A stretch of 64,000 bases of DNA from Chitinophagaceae bacterium (GCA_016713085.1 JADJPV010000001.1:2377001-2441000), one strand, 5' to 3'. Counted from the first letter of the stretch, positions 55,011-64,000 are shown. Made by a program: numbers and translations. Notes: generated by a model from the sequence alone, not told the origin.

Positions 55011-55322
55011 ATGGTACAGATGGCTCCTAATAAATCAACTGTTTCAGCAACTGTGCTGGCTATGGAAACATATGCAGCACAGGCTGATTTTTATATTCTT
55101 GATTTAGAAATAAACACTTCTAAAAAAGCAGCGGATCAACTGCAAATGCCCGGCGCTGAAAAGGGCAGTCAACTGAAGGCTATTGTATCAAAATCAATGG
55201 CCGATGAACTGAAGATTTCTTCAGGCAGTAAAGTGGAATGTGAGCTGAAAAAAGTTTCACTTAATCTCTGGCGGGCAGGTTCAATTATCCTGAAGTCGTC
55301 TGCTAAACAAAAAAAGAAATAA
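55011..55322 (+). CDS. Hypothetical small cytoplasmic protein
   Basis: The 103-residue protein begins MVQMAPNKSTVSATVLAME and has strand-rich segments (DFYILDLEINTSKKAADQL; KAIVSKSMADELKISSGSKV; ECELKKVSLNLWRAGSIIL) and a Lys-rich end. It might be a small beta-barrel of the TOBE or OB kind, but no sequence motif proves it. It lies between the M6 protease and the MuiA-like gene, on the same strand. Confidence 0.5.
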   Translation: MVQMAPNKSTVSATVLAMETYAAQADFYILDLEINTSKKAADQLQMPGAEKGSQLKAIVSKSMADELKISSGSKVECELKKVSLNLWRAGSIILKSSAKQKKK

Positions 55323-55376
55323 GGCTTTATGTAATCCTCTTCTTTGCTGCATCCTTCCTTCATAAAACAATTGTTT

Positions 55377-57269
55377 ATGAACACGAAATGGATGCAACTC
55401 TGTCTTTTTTTCTTCCCCTTTACATTATTGGCACAATCAGTTAAACGTGTTCCTGTTGAAACTAAAATGGAACAGGTAACGGTATTTATGAAAGGTGCCC
55501 AGGTTAAACGAACCGCTAAACAAATGATCAGTTCCGGGAAACAGGAAATTGTTTTCACAGGTATTTCAACTGATATAGAAAAGCAAAGTGTACAGATAAA
55601 AGCTGATGGAAAGCTGACGATCCTTTCCGTGAAAGTGCAAAGGGATTTTTTGAAAGAGCAGGAAGTAAGAGAAGAAATCAAAACATTGCAGAATAAACAC
55701 CTGCAGCTAAATGAAAAAATAGCGATGACAGCAAAAATGCTGGAAGTGTTTAAGCAGGAAGAAACGATGATCATTAAGAACCAGGATATCGGCGGAGCAA
55801 CATATGCATTAAAACCTGAAGAGTTGAGACAGTCGCTGGATTTTCAACGGGCAAGATTAACGGAAGTATTGAAGCAGCAGATGGCTTTGCAGAAAGAGAT
55901 TGCAGAAATGGAAAAAGAAAGGAATAAACTTTCCAATCAGCTCAGTGAAATGAATAAAAAATTTGATCTCTCCACCAATGAAATCATTATCCTTGCTGAT
56001 GTAAAAGAAAGTGCAACGGTTCCATTTGAAATTACCTATCTCGTTCAGAAAGCAGGGTGGTATCCAACTTATAATATCCGTGTAAAAGATGTGGTGAGTA
56101 ACCTGCAACTGGAAATGAATGCAAACGTTTATCAAACAAGCGGAGAGAACTGGAATAATATTAAAATGATTTTGTCAACAGGAAATCCCAATGAAAATAA
56201 TTCTAAACCATTGATCAGTCCATGGATGCTGTATTATGTAGATGCGCAGATGAGTAATTATATGAAGCAGTGGCAGATCGGCGGAGCAGATCAAATGCTG
56301 ATGGGAAGAGTAACGGATGACAAAGGTATTCCTGTTGCTGGAGCAAGTGTTGTAATCAAAGGAACATCACAGGGAACCACAACCGATGCGAACGGGTTTT
56401 ACAAAGTGAAAGCAAGTGGAAATTCGCAGGCATTAACAGTTTCTTCTGTTGGTTTTTATGCTGCAGAATTTGTTGCCGGTACAAGTTTTACCAATGTTTC
56501 ATTAAAACCAGCCATCACGGCTATGAATGAAGTTGTCGTAGTTGGTTATGGAACTTCAGATGGATATTTAGAAGGAAAAGCTTCAGGAGTACAGGTAAGA
56601 GGCGCATCAAGCTTAAAAAAAGAAAAGTCAATTCCTTTACAGGTCGTCACCACTTTTCAACCCATCACCACCCAATACGAAATTGAGGAAGTCACAACGG
56701 TGAATAATGATGGAAAGATGAATACTATCAGCATTAATGAAACAAGCATTGCAGCATACTACGAATATTATACCGCACCTAAACTGGATGAGGCTGCTTA
56801 CCTCACAGCAAAGATCACCAACTGGCAGGATTTGAATTTGATTCCCGGTGAAACGAATTTGTTTTTTGAAGGAACCTATCTCGGTAAATCCTATCTCGAT
56901 TTATCAACAGGTTCTGATACATTATCACTTTCATTAGGCATTGATAAAGGCATTACAGTTAAACGGACTTTATTAAAAGAATTCAGCAATAAGAAATTTC
57001 TTGGAAACAACCGTACCGATTACCGTCAGTTTGAAATTACTGTACGGAATAACAAGAATGTTCCTGTTAATATTATAGTGGAAGATCAGTTCCCTATTTC
57101 AACCATGAAAGAAATTGAAGTGGATGATTTGAAATATGATGGAGCCAAACTGAATGAAGATACAAAGGTTGCTACCTGGAGCCAGGCAATCGAGCCAAAA
57201 CAGGTAAAGAAAATGGAACTGAAATACAGTGTGAAATATCCAAAAGAAAAACGCCTGCAGCTGGAGTAA
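55377..57269 (+). CDS. MuiA-like DUF4139 protein with carboxypeptidase-regulatory insert
   Basis: From ATG 55377 there is a signal peptide (LCLFFFPFTLLAQS), the DUF4140 N-terminal part (VPVETKMEQVTVFMKGAQV), a long coiled coil (about 95-200), and the DUF4139 body with VQKAGWYPTYNIRV. Around residues 306-365 sits a CarboxypepD_reg-like domain (LMGRVTDDKGIPVAGASVVI), and just after it VVVVGYGTSDG and LEGKASGVQVRGASS, which resemble the plug start of SusC-type receptors. The rest of DUF4139 resumes to the end (KMELKYSVKYPKEKRLQLE). About 630 residues. Function is unknown; the N-terminal Met at 55344 is rejected because it precedes the signal. Confidence 0.85.
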   Translation: MNTKWMQLCLFFFPFTLLAQSVKRVPVETKMEQVTVFMKGAQVKRTAKQMISSGKQEIVFTGISTDIEKQSVQIKADGKLTILSVKVQRDFLKEQEVREEIKTLQNKHLQLNEKIAMTAKMLEVFKQEETMIIKNQDIGGATYALKPEELRQSLDFQRARLTEVLKQQMALQKEIAEMEKERNKLSNQLSEMNKKFDLSTNEIIILADVKESATVPFEITYLVQKAGWYPTYNIRVKDVVSNLQLEMNANVYQTSGENWNNIKMILSTGNPNENNSKPLISPWMLYYVDAQMSNYMKQWQIGGADQMLMGRVTDDKGIPVAGASVVIKGTSQGTTTDANGFYKVKASGNSQALTVSSVGFYAAEFVAGTSFTNVSLKPAITAMNEVVVVGYGTSDGYLEGKASGVQVRGASSLKKEKSIPLQVVTTFQPITTQYEIEEVTTVNNDGKMNTISINETSIAAYYEYYTAPKLDEAAYLTAKITNWQDLNLIPGETNLFFEGTYLGKSYLDLSTGSDTLSLSLGIDKGITVKRTLLKEFSNKKFLGNNRTDYRQFEITVRNNKNVPVNIIVEDQFPISTMKEIEVDDLKYDGAKLNEDTKVATWSQAIEPKQVKKMELKYSVKYPKEKRLQLE

Positions 57270-57367
57270 ATCAACGCTGATTTATAAAAAAGAAATAAAC
57301 TGCCTTAACTGAATGTTGAACTGAAAAACTGAATATCTTCATCTTTTGAAGATAAAACAAACAGGCT

Positions 57368-58432
57368 ATGGAACGTATAATCAGCGGTATTCAACAGGTC
57401 GGAATCGGTGTAACAGATGCAGACCAAGCGTTTAAGTGGTACAGTAAAATTTTCGGAACAGATGTAGTAGTGTTTAAAGATGCAGCAAGGGCTGATCTGA
57501 TGAAACGGTACACAGGAGGTGAAGGACATGAACGTTATGCAATTCTTGCATTGAATATGCAAAGTGGAGGTGGTTTTGAAATTTGGCAGTACACGAGCCG
57601 CAAATCACAACCTGCAGCATTTGAGTTACAGATAGGCGATCTCGGCATTTTTGCAGTAAAGATCAAAAGCAAGGATGTTAAAGCAACTTATGAATATTAT
57701 AAAACACAGGGAGTAAACCTGCTGTCGGAGCCAACAAAGAATCCCGGCGGACTGGAAACGTTCTTTATGAAAGATCCATATGGAAATGTGTTTGAGATAA
57801 TGGAAGATAATTACTGGTTTGTAAACACAGGCGATTTAACAGGCGCTGTATGTGGTGTTACCATCGGTGTATCATCCATTGAAAAAGCGATTCCTTTTTA
57901 TGAAAAAGTATTGGGATATGATAAAGAACTTTTTGTAAGCGAAGGAGAATATCCTGAGTTCAAAAATATTCCCGGCGGCACACACAAATTCAAACGGTTA
58001 TTGCTGGGGCATAAAAGAGAATTAACAGGTGCTTTCTCCCGTTTACTCGGTTCAACATATATTGAACTGATTGAAGTAACAGACAGAACACCAAAGAAAA
58101 TATTTGAAAACCGTTACTGGGGCGACCAGGGTTTCATTCATGTTTGTTTTGATATCAATGGATATGAAGAACATGAACGAATCTGTAATGAAAGTGGTTT
58201 TCCATTTACAGTTGACAGTGCCAACAGTTTTGATATGGGCGAAGCTGCCGGTCATTTTTCTTACAATGAAGACCCTGACGGAACATTGATTGAATATGTA
58301 GAAACACACCGTGTTCCTATTCTGAAAAAGATTGGCTGGTACCTGAATCTTAAAAAAAGAAACCCCGCAAAACCTTTGCCCAACTGGATTGTAAAAAGCC
58401 TTGGCTTTTCAAGAGTGAAAGAAAAATCTTAA
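57368..58432 (+). CDS. VOC-family protein with two glyoxalase-like domains
   Basis: The 354-residue protein has two VOC repeats: ISGIQQVGIGVTDADQAFKWYSKIFG at the start with DPYGNVFEIMEDNYWF at its end, and VCGVTIGVSSIEKAIPFYEKVLGYD near residue 160 with HVCFDINGYEEHERIC and EDPDGTLIEYVETHRVP near 295. The His and Glu residues of the metal site (for example at the start of HVCFDI and in YVETH) are in place. Two fused VOC units resemble glyoxalase or ring-cleaving dioxygenases. The substrate is unknown. It is convergent with yqgE 3 bases away. Confidence 0.85.
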   Translation: MERIISGIQQVGIGVTDADQAFKWYSKIFGTDVVVFKDAARADLMKRYTGGEGHERYAILALNMQSGGGFEIWQYTSRKSQPAAFELQIGDLGIFAVKIKSKDVKATYEYYKTQGVNLLSEPTKNPGGLETFFMKDPYGNVFEIMEDNYWFVNTGDLTGAVCGVTIGVSSIEKAIPFYEKVLGYDKELFVSEGEYPEFKNIPGGTHKFKRLLLGHKRELTGAFSRLLGSTYIELIEVTDRTPKKIFENRYWGDQGFIHVCFDINGYEEHERICNESGFPFTVDSANSFDMGEAAGHFSYNEDPDGTLIEYVETHRVPILKKIGWYLNLKKRNPAKPLPNWIVKSLGFSRVKEKS

Positions 58433-58434
58433 AA

Positions 58435-58986
58435 TTAATTAAGTTGCGGATCAATGGGGTAGTGGATGATTTGCTCATATGGTCCACCCATTGATTTGAT
58501 AGCATCTTTCCAGATGGCATCTGTTTCTGTATTGAAAATAAGTGTTTGTGTGGCAGATACAGTAAGCCAGCTTTTCACATTCATTTCTTCACTGAGCTGA
58601 CCGCTGCTCCATCCACTATAACCGAGGTAAAAACGGATTTTCGTTAAATCAAGAGTTCCGTTTTTCAGCCCGCTTACTACCGATTCAAAATTACCGCCCC
58701 AATAAATTCCATTGGTAATTTCCTGTCCACCGGGAATTTCATCAGGCAACTGATGCAGAAAATGAAGTGTATCCATTTGAACAGGGCCGCCATAATATAC
58801 CGGCACCACATAGCCCTCAAGTTCTGTTATGAGTTCATCAAGTGTGTGGTCAAATGTGCGGTTGAGTACCAGTCCAAAGCTTCCCTCTTCTTTATGTTCA
58901 CATAGTAACACAACAGTGCGTTTGAAATTGGGGTCTTTCAAAAAAGGATCTGATATCAGTAATATGCCGGTGGCTGGCTCAATCAT
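58435..58986 (-). CDS. YqgE/AlgH family protein
   Basis: The 183-residue protein starts with IEPATGILLISDPFLKDPNFKRTVVLLCEHKEEGSFGLVLNRTF, the full family signature, and continues with YVVPVYYGGPVQMDTLHFLHQLP and FYLGYSGWSSGQLSEEM. Cytoplasmic; molecular role is unsettled in the family. Length is normal. Confidence 0.94.
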   Translation of the reverse strand: MIEPATGILLISDPFLKDPNFKRTVVLLCEHKEEGSFGLVLNRTFDHTLDELITELEGYVVPVYYGGPVQMDTLHFLHQLPDEIPGGQEITNGIYWGGNFESVVSGLKNGTLDLTKIRFYLGYSGWSSGQLSEEMNVKSWLTVSATQTLIFNTETDAIWKDAIKSMGGPYEQIIHYPIDPQLN

Positions 58987-59121
58987 AGAATTAATTTACA
59001 AACTAAATTTCAGATAATTATTCTAAGTTTTCAGTAATTGCAGTTGTCAAAATCAAGTTAAAAGGGTACAACTGTTGATTTTAGCATATTTCCTTTTACT
59101 TTCACGGGTATTTTTGCAGTT

Positions 59122-60448
59122 ATGAAGAAAACGTTCCCCATAATCATTGCGCTCATTACGTTATCCCTGCTTGGTATTATTTATATCCAGGTATCGTGGA
59201 TTCGTACGCTTGCATTGTTCAGGGAAGAACAGCTGGAAGAAAATATTTCAGCTATCAGTCAGCAGGTGGGAGAAGAACTGGTAGCGCAGCGAAGTGTAAC
59301 GTTTAATAACCCCGGTCAAATGCCCGGTTTAAAATTTCCGGGTGAAGCCTATGATATTTATAAACAGTTTTCTGTTACCAACCGTTTTACTATTTATGAG
59401 ATAAAAGAAAAATTGCAGAAAGCTTTTTTAGCACAGAATATGAAGGACACAAAGTTTGAATTTGCAGTTGCAAGTGATAATGTGTTCGGTCATTATGAAA
59501 TGAAATCGCCGAAGTTTTATGAAATGGCAATGGATAGTGTTCATAATAAACGTGTTTATTATCCGTTGATTCCTGCAGGTGGAAGTGTGCTGGAAAGTTT
59601 AGCACCTGAAGAAGCACTTGTGATTGTTGTGCCCAATTATAAATCATATATATTTCAATCACTGGGGTGGATGATTGCCGGTGCTATTCTGTTTACTGTG
59701 ATTATTATTACTGCATTTTTCTTACCATCAGAACATTGCTGCGTCAAAAGAAATTGGGTGATATGAAGAATGATTTCATCAATAATATGACGCATGAATT
59801 AAAACTCCGCTTGCTACCATTTCACTGGCCGTTGATGCATTGAAGAATGAAAAAGTTTTAAGCAATCCTGAGAAGCATAATTATTTCACCGGCATGATCA
59901 AAGATGAAAACAAGCGGATGAACAAGCATGTGGAATCTATTCTGCAGGCAGCACAAATGGACAGACAGGAAGTGCAGTTGAACAAACGGGATACACATGT
60001 GCATGAGATTATCAAAAACGTTTTGAATAATCTGCAACTGCAGATTGAAGAGAAACATGGTAAGGTGGAAGTACAACTCAATGCAGCAAGCGATTTAATG
60101 GAAGCGGATGAAGTGCATCTCACCAACTTGATCAATAACTTAGTTGATAATGCACTGAAGTATTCGAAAGATGATTCTTTTCAACTGAAAATTTCTACAA
60201 AAACTATTGGTAAGAGTATTCGTATCCAGGTTGAAGATCATGGAATAGGAATGAATAAAGAAACACTTGCCCGTGTATTTGAAAAATTCTATCGGGCACA
60301 TACAGGAAATGTACATAATGTAAAAGGCTTCGGACTTGGATTGAGTTATGTAAAAACAATGGTAGAAGCCCATGAAGGAAAAGTAAAAGCTGACAGTGTA
60401 GTTGGCAAGGGCAGTACGTTTACCATTGACTTCCCACTCAAAAAATAG
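59122..60448 (+). CDS. Sensor histidine kinase, two frameshifts
   Basis: The N-terminal half has two membrane helices (FPIIIALITLSLLGIIYIQ near the start and MIAGAILFTVIIITAFF near 190) around a periplasmic domain of about 160 residues. At 59728-59735 the frame shifts to TIRTLLRQKKLGDMKNDFINNM, and in the phospho-acceptor box (MTHELK) one more A (run of five instead of four at 59805) gives TPLATISLAVDAL. The rest carries the N box INNLVDNALKYS, DHGIGMN and GFGLGLSYVKTM. No response regulator lies next to it. About 440 residues when repaired. Confidence 0.9.
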
Positions 60449-60555
60449 TTCAATCGTTTTTCTTCTTTGATTTCATGAAATATCTTACTTCTCTGCAGTG
60501 TAAAGCTGTTGGTGAACTAATACAATGAATCATCTTATAACTGCCCGACCTTATT

Positions 60556-60594
60556 AGCCTGCTTAAAGGTAATGCACATCAAAAGCAGGCTTTT
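60556..60594 (+). terminator. Terminator before the dcw cluster
   Basis: AGCCTGCTT ... AAGCAGGCT with a TTTT tail. The rest of the 330-base gap (60449-60779) holds the repeats at 60721-60760 and nothing else convincing. Confidence 0.65.
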
Positions 60595-60720
60595 CCACAG
60601 CCAATTCACTGTAATCCACATCACATTGTACTAAAAGCACCCGTAAACGGGCTGTATCCCTTTGCTGTTATGGCTCAGCGCTTTGTGGAAAAAATAAAGT
60701 AACCCCATTTTGGTCTCAAA

Positions 60721-60760
60721 GTGGGAATTTGTGTTATTTTGTGTAGAATTGTGTAGATAT
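60721..60760 (+). promoter_or_regulatory. Four 10-bp direct repeats upstream of mraZ (probable MraZ boxes)
   Basis: Four head-to-tail 10-mers, GTGGGAATTT, GTGTTATTTT, GTGTAGAATT and GTGTAGATAT, end 19 bases before the mraZ start. MraZ in other bacteria binds direct TGGG-type repeats with a 10-base period at its own promoter; this is a close fit. Confidence 0.75.
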
Positions 60761-60779
60761 ATTTCAAAATCAAGTATAA

Positions 60780-61238
60780 ATGATTGGTTTTCTTGGTGAA
60801 TATGAGGTTACGTTGGATGCAAAAGGTCGCTTCTTGCTACCGGCTGGCTTTAAAAAGCAGATGCCGGAAGACTGGAGCAACCAGTTTGTAATCAGCCGGG
60901 GCATTGAGCCATGCCTCACTTTATATCCTATGAAAACCTGGGAACCCATTTTTACACAAATAAGTCAGTTAAATGATTTTGATCCGAAGGTACGCAACTT
61001 CCAACGCCTTTTTTTGAACGGGGCAACCAACGTTGATATGGATACCGCCGGCAGGTTACTGATTCCTCAGAACCTGAAAGACATTGCCGAGATCGATAAA
61101 GACATTGTGTTGTTTGCCAAAGTAAAGGTGATTGAGATATGGGATAAACGTAAGTATAAACAGCTCTTTGAAACCCTTTCAGCCAATGATTTCAGCAGCC
61201 TCGCCAACGAGGTAATGGTGAAGCCGCCAACGGTGTAA
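60780..61238 (+). CDS. mraZ: MraZ transcriptional regulator
   Basis: The 152-residue protein has two AbrB-like DNA-binding halves: LGEYEVTLDAKGRFLLPAGFKKQ at the start and TNVDMDTAGRLLIPQNLKDIAEI near residues 85-105. It is a ring-forming regulator of the division and cell-wall (dcw) cluster that binds its own promoter. It is the first gene of the cluster and is followed by rsmH 5 bases downstream. Confidence 0.95.
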   Translation: MIGFLGEYEVTLDAKGRFLLPAGFKKQMPEDWSNQFVISRGIEPCLTLYPMKTWEPIFTQISQLNDFDPKVRNFQRLFLNGATNVDMDTAGRLLIPQNLKDIAEIDKDIVLFAKVKVIEIWDKRKYKQLFETLSANDFSSLANEVMVKPPTV

Positions 61239-61243
61239 GAAAG

Positions 61244-62200
61244 ATGGTGAAGAAAACGAACATACAATCTGCTGACGATGAGTTAACCAATCAGCAACAG
61301 GATGCTTATCATATTCCTGTAATGCTGATGGAAGCAATTGATGCTTTAAACATTCAGCCAAACGGTGTGTATGTTGACTGCACTTTTGGAGGAGGAGGAC
61401 ACAGCAGAGAAATATTGAAACGATTGAATGAAGATGGACGTTTGGTTGCATTTGATCAGGATCCTGATGCAAAAAGGAATTTGCCTGATGATGAACGTGT
61501 GGTTTTTGTTCCGCATAATTTCAAGCACATCAGCCGTTTTTTAAAGCTGAACCGTTTCGACAAAGTGGATGGTGTGTTAGCTGATCTTGGAGTATCCAGT
61601 CATCAGTTTGATGAAGCAGCAAGAGGTTTTTCAACAAGATTTGACGGACCACTTGATATGCGGATGGATCCATCGCAGTCAGTAACGGCATCATTTATTC
61701 TTCAAACCTATTCGCAACAGCAGCTGCATAAACTGTTTGAGCAATATGGTGAAGTAACAAATTCAAAAACACTGGCCGCTGTAATTGTTCAGCAACGCAG
61801 CAGCAATTCGTATCAAACCATTGAACAGCTAAAGCAGGCACTGCAATCTGTGGTGAAAGGGAATCCCAATAAATATTTTGCGCAGGTGTTCCAGGCGTTA
61901 CGGATTGAAGTAAATGAAGAGCTGAATGTGTTGAAAGAACTGCTGGAACAATTACCCGGTATCCTGAAACCCAAAGCCCGTGTAGCAATCATTTCCTTTC
62001 ATTCGCTGGAAGACAGATTGGTTAAAAACTTTTTTAAAAAAGGAAGTTTTGAAGAGGAAGTGTATAACCCTTTTGAAAGGGAAGAGAAGGAAAAAGTTTT
62101 CAGCATCATCAGTAAAAAACCAATTGAAGCATCACCTGAAGAACAGAAGCGAAACCCAAGATCAAGAAGTGCAAGGCTGAGAGTAGCCGAAAAATTGTAA
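61244..62200 (+). CDS. rsmH: 16S rRNA (cytosine-1402-N4)-methyltransferase
   Basis: The 318-residue enzyme has HIPVMLMEAIDALN, the SAM loop GVYVDCTFGGGGHSREIL, DGVLADLGVSSHQFDEAARGFS and the C-terminal AIISFHSLEDRLVKNFF. It methylates C1402 of 16S rRNA. A 24-residue N-terminal extension precedes the usual start of the fold. The C-terminal KRNPRSRSARLRVAEK is conserved. It keeps its standard place after mraZ. Confidence 0.97.
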   Translation: MVKKTNIQSADDELTNQQQDAYHIPVMLMEAIDALNIQPNGVYVDCTFGGGGHSREILKRLNEDGRLVAFDQDPDAKRNLPDDERVVFVPHNFKHISRFLKLNRFDKVDGVLADLGVSSHQFDEAARGFSTRFDGPLDMRMDPSQSVTASFILQTYSQQQLHKLFEQYGEVTNSKTLAAVIVQQRSSNSYQTIEQLKQALQSVVKGNPNKYFAQVFQALRIEVNEELNVLKELLEQLPGILKPKARVAIISFHSLEDRLVKNFFKKGSFEEEVYNPFEREEKEKVFSIISKKPIEASPEEQKRNPRSRSARLRVAEKL

Positions 62201-62264
62201 ACCCATTGTAAACTAACTGACTTATCCGAAAAAAAACTGAAATAAAGAACTTACAAACAAACCA

Positions 62265-62591
62265 ATGGCAGGCAAAGAACCGAAGATTGATTTTAAAAAG
62301 TGGTTCAATCACCAGTGGATCGTTAAAAACGTTCCATACTTCCTGTTTCTCTCTGTGATGGCGATCATCTACATCGCCAACGGGCATTATGCCGACAATA
62401 CGATCCGCAACATTAATAAAACTACCAGGCTTTTAAAAGAACAGGAGTATGAATTTAAAACACTGAACGGAAAACTCATGTTTCAAAACCGGTTGAGCGA
62501 AGTGGCAAAATCAGTTGAGCCAATCGGGTTAAAAGAAAATATTCAGCAACCGGTTAAAATAACAGACAGGACACAACAGAAGAAGAATTAA
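62265..62591 (+). CDS. ftsL: FtsL-like cell-division membrane protein
   Basis: The 108-residue protein has one membrane helix (VPYFLFLSVMAIIYIANGHY) after a cytoplasmic tail and then a coiled coil (NINKTTRLLKEQEYEFKTLN), which is the FtsL layout. It lies between rsmH and ftsI, the standard position. It is predicted to bridge FtsI and other divisome proteins. Sequence identity to FtsL is usually low, so this rests on position and topology. Confidence 0.8.
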   Translation: MAGKEPKIDFKKWFNHQWIVKNVPYFLFLSVMAIIYIANGHYADNTIRNINKTTRLLKEQEYEFKTLNGKLMFQNRLSEVAKSVEPIGLKENIQQPVKITDRTQQKKN

Positions 62592-64000
62592 TGGAAGTTA
62601 AAAACGACATATTGTGGCGGGTGAATCTTGGCTTCCTGGGGTTGGCACTTTTTGGTATGTTCATTCTGGGCAAAGCGTTTTATACGCAGCGCTTTGAAGG
62701 AAGCTACTGGAAAAATATGAGCGACAGTATGCACACCAAAATTCTTGACCTGGATGCTGAACGTGGTACTATTTACAGTGAAGATGGGAGTATGCTCAGT
62801 ACCTCATTACCACAGTTTGATATTTTCATTGATTTTGGTGCAGAAGGTTTGCGTCAGAAAAAAGGTGAACGTTTTTTTGACAATATTGATTCGTTAGCTA
62901 TTTCATTAGCTGGTTTATTTAAAGATAAAAAAGCTGAGACCTATAAGAAAGAACTGAAACTGGCATATAAAAATAAAGAGCGCTACTATCCGCTGCATAA
63001 AAAAGTATCTTTTGAAGAATACAAGGAGTTGCGTGAATTTCCATTGGTACGTTTAGGAAAAAATAAAAGCGGCTTTATTGCTGAAGTAAAAACAAAACGA
63101 TTGAATCCGTTTGGTGAATTGGGTTTCAGAACAATTGGTTTGTACAGGGAAAACTCAAAACTGGTTGGCCTCGAACGTTCATTCGACAGTGTGTTACGAG
63201 GTACTACCGGTAAACGCTTGGTTCGTTTTGTAGCAGGCGGTGTAATGATGCCGGTTGAAGGTTATGAGGTAGAGCCCGAAAACGGAAATGATGTGTACAC
63301 AACTATTGATGTAAACATTCAGGATATAACTGAACGTGCATTAATGCGTACAGTTGCAACCAATGAAGCATTGGAAGGAACCTGTATTGTAATGGAAGTA
63401 GCCACTGGAAAAATCAAAGCCATTGCTAATCTTGGACGCACGCCCGATGGAACTTATTTTGAAACAGATAATTATGCATTGCGTACTTCAGAACCGGGTT
63501 CAACTGTTAAACTGGTAACATTGCTGGCTGCACTGGAAGACAAGCACGTAACGATTAATGATAATATTGTTATTAATGGTGGACGCTGGAATTTAAATGG
63601 GCGTACAATTGTTGATGATCATCATGGTCCTGAAGTAACAACCATCAAACATGCGTTTACACAAAGCTCTAACGTTGCAATGAGCAAACTGGCTTACCAG
63701 TATTACACCAGTGATCCGAAAAAATATTATAAGCATTTCACCAATCTTCATCTCACCACCAAAACAGGGATTGAGTTGAATGAAGAGTTCAAGCCATCCA
63801 TCAAAAACCCAAACAAAGCAAAGTACTGGCATCCGCAAACTTTGGCATCATGGGGTTTTGGTTATGAACTGATGTTGTCGCCATTGCAATTGCTGATGGT
63901 GTACAATGCAGTTGCTAATAATGGAAAAATGATGAAGCCTTACCTGCTCAATGAAATCAAGAGTTACGGAACAGTTATTAAAACAAATGAGCCTGTTGTA
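62591..64000 (+). CDS. ftsI: Penicillin-binding protein (FtsI/SpoVD type), 3' partial
   Basis: The ATG at 62591 overlaps the ftsL stop by one base and the frame stays open to the window end (470 codons). It has a membrane helix (NLGFLGLALFGMFILGKAF), the dimerisation part (DLDAERGTIYSEDGSML), and the transpeptidase: TSEPGSTVKLVTLLAAL holds the catalytic Ser-x-x-Lys near residue 300, and FTQSSNVAMSKLAYQ the SxN motif near 360. The KTG triad part and any PASTA domains lie beyond the window. Cross-links septal peptidoglycan. Confidence 0.95.
   Translation, partial: MEVKNDILWRVNLGFLGLALFGMFILGKAFYTQRFEGSYWKNMSDSMHTKILDLDAERGTIYSEDGSMLSTSLPQFDIFIDFGAEGLRQKKGERFFDNIDSLAISLAGLFKDKKAETYKKELKLAYKNKERYYPLHKKVSFEEYKELREFPLVRLGKNKSGFIAEVKTKRLNPFGELGFRTIGLYRENSKLVGLERSFDSVLRGTTGKRLVRFVAGGVMMPVEGYEVEPENGNDVYTTIDVNIQDITERALMRTVATNEALEGTCIVMEVATGKIKAIANLGRTPDGTYFETDNYALRTSEPGSTVKLVTLLAALEDKHVTINDNIVINGGRWNLNGRTIVDDHHGPEVTTIKHAFTQSSNVAMSKLAYQYYTSDPKKYYKHFTNLHLTTKTGIELNEEFKPSIKNPNKAKYWHPQTLASWGFGYELMLSPLQLLMVYNAVANNGKMMKPYLLNEIKSYGTVIKTNEPVV

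Overview
The window is bacterial chromosomal DNA from the Bacteroidota, most likely Chitinophagaceae. The support is protein-level: DUF2141, DUF2202 and DUF1569 proteins, a DUF4139 protein carrying a carboxypeptidase-regulatory insert, an ArsG/ArsF-type arsenic cluster, atpD-atpC split from the other ATP synthase genes, and TTG/TAnnTTTG-type promoters in place of Shine-Dalgarno-led starts. The genus cannot be named from sequence alone. No rRNA, tRNA, CRISPR array or complete insertion sequence was seen.

Layout. 1-6400: an RND efflux set (TolC-like, adaptor, permease broken by several frameshifts) followed by an LpxR-type lipid A deacylase. 6510-9563: an envelope-stress group (DUF2141 protein, ECF sigma factor, anti-sigma factor, Spy/CpxP-like protein, small Gly-rich exported protein, DUF2202 lipoprotein). 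9646-12366: a GNAT-like protein and an outer-membrane barrel protein. 12396-16390: glycerol use (glpK, glpD, glpF). 16395-22419: arsenic/redox cluster (acr3, arsC-like, arsR, arsG, arsF, ArsP-like permease, Cys-tailed rhodanese, mini-thioredoxin, acetolactate-decarboxylase-like protein, second arsR). 22617-26176: pyruvate:ferredoxin oxidoreductase. 26538-39564: complex I genes nuoA,B,C,D,H,I,J,K,L,M,N on the minus strand, preceded by a ferredoxin-NADP-reductase-like gene and followed by four small genes. 39794-46269: lipoproteins, a sensor kinase/LuxR-type regulator locus with a seven-helix membrane protein, and a divergent small Cys-containing peptide gene with three further genes. 46425-50912: a type IIG restriction-modification gene and dinD. 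51240-53074: atpD-atpC. 53477-60448: M6 protease, MuiA-like protein, VOC protein, YqgE, sensor kinase. 60780-64000: start of the dcw cluster (mraZ, rsmH, ftsL-like, ftsI, the last cut by the window end).

How it fits together. PFOR reduces ferredoxin, and the complex I locus lacks nuoE, nuoF and nuoG (the NADH-oxidising module), so this complex probably takes electrons from ferredoxin or another carrier; the flavoprotein gene just upstream of nuoA could link NAD(P)H to that carrier. Two ArsR genes have nearly identical operators, tying both ends of the arsenic cluster to one signal.

Two features stand out. First, many genes carry one-base frameshifts, often at A/T runs one base too short, which points to consensus sequencing errors more than to decay. 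Second, a two-part palindromic repeat of about 200 bp sits at most complex I gene junctions and after atpC, always in the same orientation relative to transcription; at atpC it lies between two copies of the gene's 3' end. A similar 3'-end duplication flanks dinD next to the restriction-modification gene.
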